From: Papilionanthe hookeriana x Papilionanthe teres
Lineage: Eukaryota; Streptophyta; Magnoliopsida; Asparagales; Orchidaceae
Direction: 5' to 3'
DNA length: 64,000 bases
Assembly (NCBI GenBank): GCA_022702705.1
Contig: CM040424.1
Span: 80,355,452 to 80,419,451, forward strand
Position numbers and translations under genes: made by a program. The notes under the pieces were generated by a model. That model was not told the origin of the DNA and did no database searches. It saw nothing but the letters and a program-made list of their open reading frames with translations. Shown here piece by piece: positions 61,479 to 64,000 of the stretch (within the stretch, counting starts at the first letter, position 1; each line of letters starts with the position of its first letter).

Positions 61479-61967
61479 TTGGGGAAGCTTATTTGGTGCG
61501 GTAGCGTTTTGAAGATGCACCAGACCTGTTTGAGTAAACTGCATTTTGGAAACTTATCTGTTTTCAAAACGCTGAAAAATAATGATTTCACACCACACTT
61601 ATCTGACAGCTTTCTGATTGCGGTCTGACTTGTCCAAAAAAATAAAAATTTATAATAGCCACCACACCTAACTTATCAAAAAAATTATTTTTAATCAGTT
61701 TATCATGAGCAGTTTGTCACGCTCCCGAAAGAGCTCTTTTGAGAGCGTGACAAGTGATATCAGAGCAGGGAGGTCTCCAAGGTGTAGGGCCCTCGGTGGA
61801 GCCGATCCATGACTAGGGCGTCACGTTATTGGGTGGAGGAGAATGTCAGAGACATTTAGTCCCACATCGACTAGGTGTAGGGCCAAAAAACAGTATATAA
61901 GTTTTGGGCTGCCCACCTCTGTTGAGTGCTTTTTTGGGAGCGTGACAAGCTGCTCCAAACTTAAATA
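61479..61967. mobile_element. GTTTGG MITE, second copy, interrupted by a TRIM-like element
   Basis: Starts GACCCGTTTGGGGAAGCTTA, resumes after the insertion with AGCTGCTCCAAACTTAAAT, whose reverse AGTTTGGAGCAGCT is the other terminus. Shares interior with the preceding copy (TTATCTGACAGCTTTCTGAT, then ATTTATAATAGCCACCACAC). Confidence 0.5.
61715..61947 (+). mobile_element. TRIM-like retroelement with 91-bp interior
   Basis: 3' LTR 61844-61947 (104 bp): TGTCAGAGACATTTAGTCCC, then TATATAAG and end GGGAGCGTGACA. A truncated 5' LTR ends GAGAGCGTGACA at 61752; PBS TGATATCAGAGC at 61755-61766; polypurine tract GGGTGGAGGAGAA at 61831-61843. No coding. Odd: 61715-61752 is itself a near palindrome (TGTCACGCTCCCGAAAGAGC / TCTTTTGAGAGCGTGACA), as if an LTR end had been inverted. 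Solo LTR partner at 34506-34609. Confidence 0.7.
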
Positions 61968-62247
61968 AAAAATTCAAAGTATAAGGCAAGAATATTAAAT
62001 AAGCTAAAATACACTATTAATTAGCTCTCAGATAACTAAATTATTAAAATATAAAACAATAAATGGACCTACTCTGCAGGCGCTTTAAAAAGCATTGAAT
62101 ATTTTGTTATCCTAAATAAATTTTAAATTATAAGAATGATTATGCTATTAAATGATCTAATTTCTGTGGATAAAGTATTTAGTTTTTTTTTTAATATTAT
62201 TACACATATTATATTTTATAGTATGCATTGGCATAATTTTATAAGTT
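61968..62247. other. AT-rich DNA, no gene
   Basis: Nothing recognised. Confidence 0.5.
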
Positions 62248-62445
62248 AGGAAATTAAATACATACCACACAATTTTTATGTATTACATCTATAACATTAT
62301 AATATTATAAATTTATTACTTTTTAAGAAATAATAATAATAGTGATATTTTTTTATGTAATGTTAGAAATTTGAATGTTATACGTACAAATATAAAAATT
62401 TAAATGTTAAATATGTAAATAAATAAGAATCTAAATACTAAAATT
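62248..62445. mobile_element. TTTACATAC MITE
   Basis: Left GGAAATTAAATACATACCAC, then ACAATTTTTATGTATTACAT. Right ATTTAAATGTTAAATATGTA, then AATAAATAAGAAT. Last few bases of the right end are lost. Confidence 0.55.
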
Positions 62446-62577
62446 TTATGTTGGCATCAGATTATATTTTCATAATATTTAGATATCACCTATAATGTAC
62501 TGTCATTTCATTATAAATAATCATATAGTGAACCATATGACACTTCTCTTACATTTATCCGACACCCTCTCTAAGCC

Positions 62578-62874
62578 CGAAAAAATTTGCGTGCGTCAAC
62601 CATACACAGAGCTGCGTATATAAAAGTATACACGAGAGTTACACGGGAGTTACAAGAGGGTTATAACCCACTTGTACCTCCCGTGTAACTCCTATGTAAC
62701 CCCCCTTAACCTTGTAACCCCTGTAACCTACAAATGGATGAAATAGAAACGCGTGTTCAAGTGAGTTACACGGGAGGTACAAGGAGGTTATAACAAGCTT
62801 GTAACCCCGTGTAGCCTCATATACATTTTTACGTACTCAGTTCTACGTACGATTGACGTACGTAAATTTTTTCC
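62578..62874. mobile_element. MULE-type MITE (297 bp) with 9-bp TSD
   Basis: CTCTAAGCC at 62569-62577 and 62875-62883 is a perfect 9-bp duplication. Ends CGAAAAAATTTGCGTGCGTC and, reversed, GGAAAAAATTTACGTACGTC. Interior inverted words GAGTTACACGGGAG and CTCCCGTGTAACTC form stacked hairpins. Confidence 0.85.
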
Positions 62875-62883
62875 CTCTAAGCC

Positions 62884-63175
62884 TAACTAATTAAAAAAAA
62901 TGAAATAATATCCGAACTGTACGTCCTTAAAAATTAAATTAGAATTTAATTAATTATCAAATATGTAATAAAATATTAAATTCTAATAATTTAAATTGTA
63001 CCAAATAATATATATCTTTGTATGCAATATTCTAAAATATTATTCATGTTTAATTTTTATTAAAATTTATATTTAATATAATTTTATATTAACATATACT
63101 TATTTATGTTTAGTACAAATATTAATTATTTTAAAATTTATAGTATACATATATATTTCATCCTTGATGAGACAT
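62884..63175. other. AT-rich DNA, no gene
   Basis: Very AT-rich up to the CT-rich leader; may be the proximal promoter of the right-edge gene. Confidence 0.4.
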
Positions 63176-63214
63176 TTCTACCACGTCGGTTGCCCATTTC
63201 AACTCGGATCGTTT

Positions 63215-64000
63215 CCCATTCTCCGGTCCTCTCTGTCTCTCTCTCTTTCTCCCTCGTCAATTAAAGTGACTTTTGATCGGATTCCTGTTCCGGGGAAAGC
63301 TTGCGTTCTCGAAAAATCTCACCGAAGAGGGCTAAAGAAGGAAGGAGCAGTTCCTTGGATTTGTCATCATGAATCAAGAGTAGTAAGTCCGAGACTCAAT
63401 TCTCTGGTTTTTCCCTAATTTGTCGAGGATTTGTCGATGAAAGTAGGACCAGATCGTTATGCCGAGCGGCGTATTTTGATCTGATGGGAGCTTCCATTTT
63501 TGTTGAATGAACGATTTAGTTTTGAATTTCATTTGGTGATTTTGGATTGCTGGTTAGAGGTTTTGATCATGATTTTTTGAAGTTTATTTATGGAGATCCG
63601 GTTCTGTGGTATTAGATCTGGGTTGGTTATGGTGTTGCGGGTTACGCCTGTGGTTACGTGGCTTGGGTGGATTTCAATTCACGATTTCTTTGTTTTGCCC
63701 GTTGCTGTATGTAATGGGTATCTTCTTTGCTTTTATTTTCCTTTTCTTGTAGGAATAGAAGGAAGTCATGTCGACACTTGTGGTTGTTGAGGAAGTTTTT
63801 TCGTTCTTATGTATGGTTTCTCTACGATTTGGGTGTGACTTGGGATGGTTTGTCTTTGTGGGATTGTTCGCAAAGTTTTGTTTAAATTAGTGTGGATTCA
63901 TTGATAGCTTAAAGATGGATAATACTTTATGACCAGGATTTGAAACACTTAAGATGGAAGAACTAGGCCCTTATTTCTTACTTTAATTACGCATCAGAAG
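63215..64000 (+). other. Probable 5' leader and first coding exon of a gene leaving the window
   Basis: CT-rich block at 63228-63256 (CTCTGTCTCTCTCTCTTTCT), as in many plant 5' UTRs. GC-richer transcript-like DNA to about 63390, then T-rich intron-like sequence. A strong acceptor CCTTTTCTTGTAG ends at 63752, followed 15 nt later by ATG at 63768 (MSTLVVVEE...). That frame stops near 63890, so a donor inside it would be needed. No product can be assigned; the donor of the leader intron is not certain. Confidence 0.35.

Overview
The window is nuclear DNA of a flowering plant. Evidence: plant-type split genes with GT-AG introns, a plant-specific WRKY factor, a plant FAD monooxygenase with a plastid-type leader, plant copia, RTE, L1, CACTA, MULE, Harbinger/Tourist and TRIM-like elements, tRNA-derived SINEs, and long (AT)n and (GA)n tracts. 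It is strongly AT-rich and mostly repeats. I cannot tell monocot from dicot.

Only two protein-coding genes are secure. (1) A WRKY12-type gene on the minus strand at 8310-8933. Three exons can be spliced in frame through WRKYGQK, but the zinc-finger exon is not found in the 8.3 kb that remain downstream, so it lies beyond the left edge or is lost. (2) A complete FAD-dependent monooxygenase (MO1/CTF2A-like) on the plus strand, six exons from 37435 to 55850, 435 residues. Introns 4 (5.3 kb) and 5 (11.5 kb) are swollen by insertions. A third gene may begin at the right edge (CT-rich leader near 63.2 kb, acceptor at 63752, ATG at 63768).

Layout: 1-4.3 kb decayed copia element; 4.3-8.3 kb small repeats, an RTE-LINE end and a SINE; 8.3-9 kb WRKY12; 9.4-13.4 kb CACTA-like relic with a nested RTE fragment; 13.4-23 kb L1 fragment, SINE, MITEs and LINE ends; 23.4-28.4 kb second decayed copia element with a 1,094-bp tandem duplication of its LTR-end/PBS/gag start; 28.4-37.3 kb LINE, solo LTRs, a Harbinger-like element and MITEs; 37.4-55.9 kb monooxygenase gene, holding a gag-only LTR element with perfect 5-bp target duplications, a GATC-rich minisatellite, a copia remnant and several MITEs; 55.9-63 kb MULE-type MITEs with perfect 9-bp duplications, a reverse copia remnant, a SINE and a TRIM-like element nested in a MITE.

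The two genes show no functional link. I see no CRISPR, operon or novel enzymatic system. The unusual content is in mobile and repeat DNA: a multi-copy inverted-repeat MITE family, MULE-MITEs, a pol-deleted retroelement, a TRIM-like unit with only a 91-bp interior, and a GATC-rich minisatellite inside an intron.
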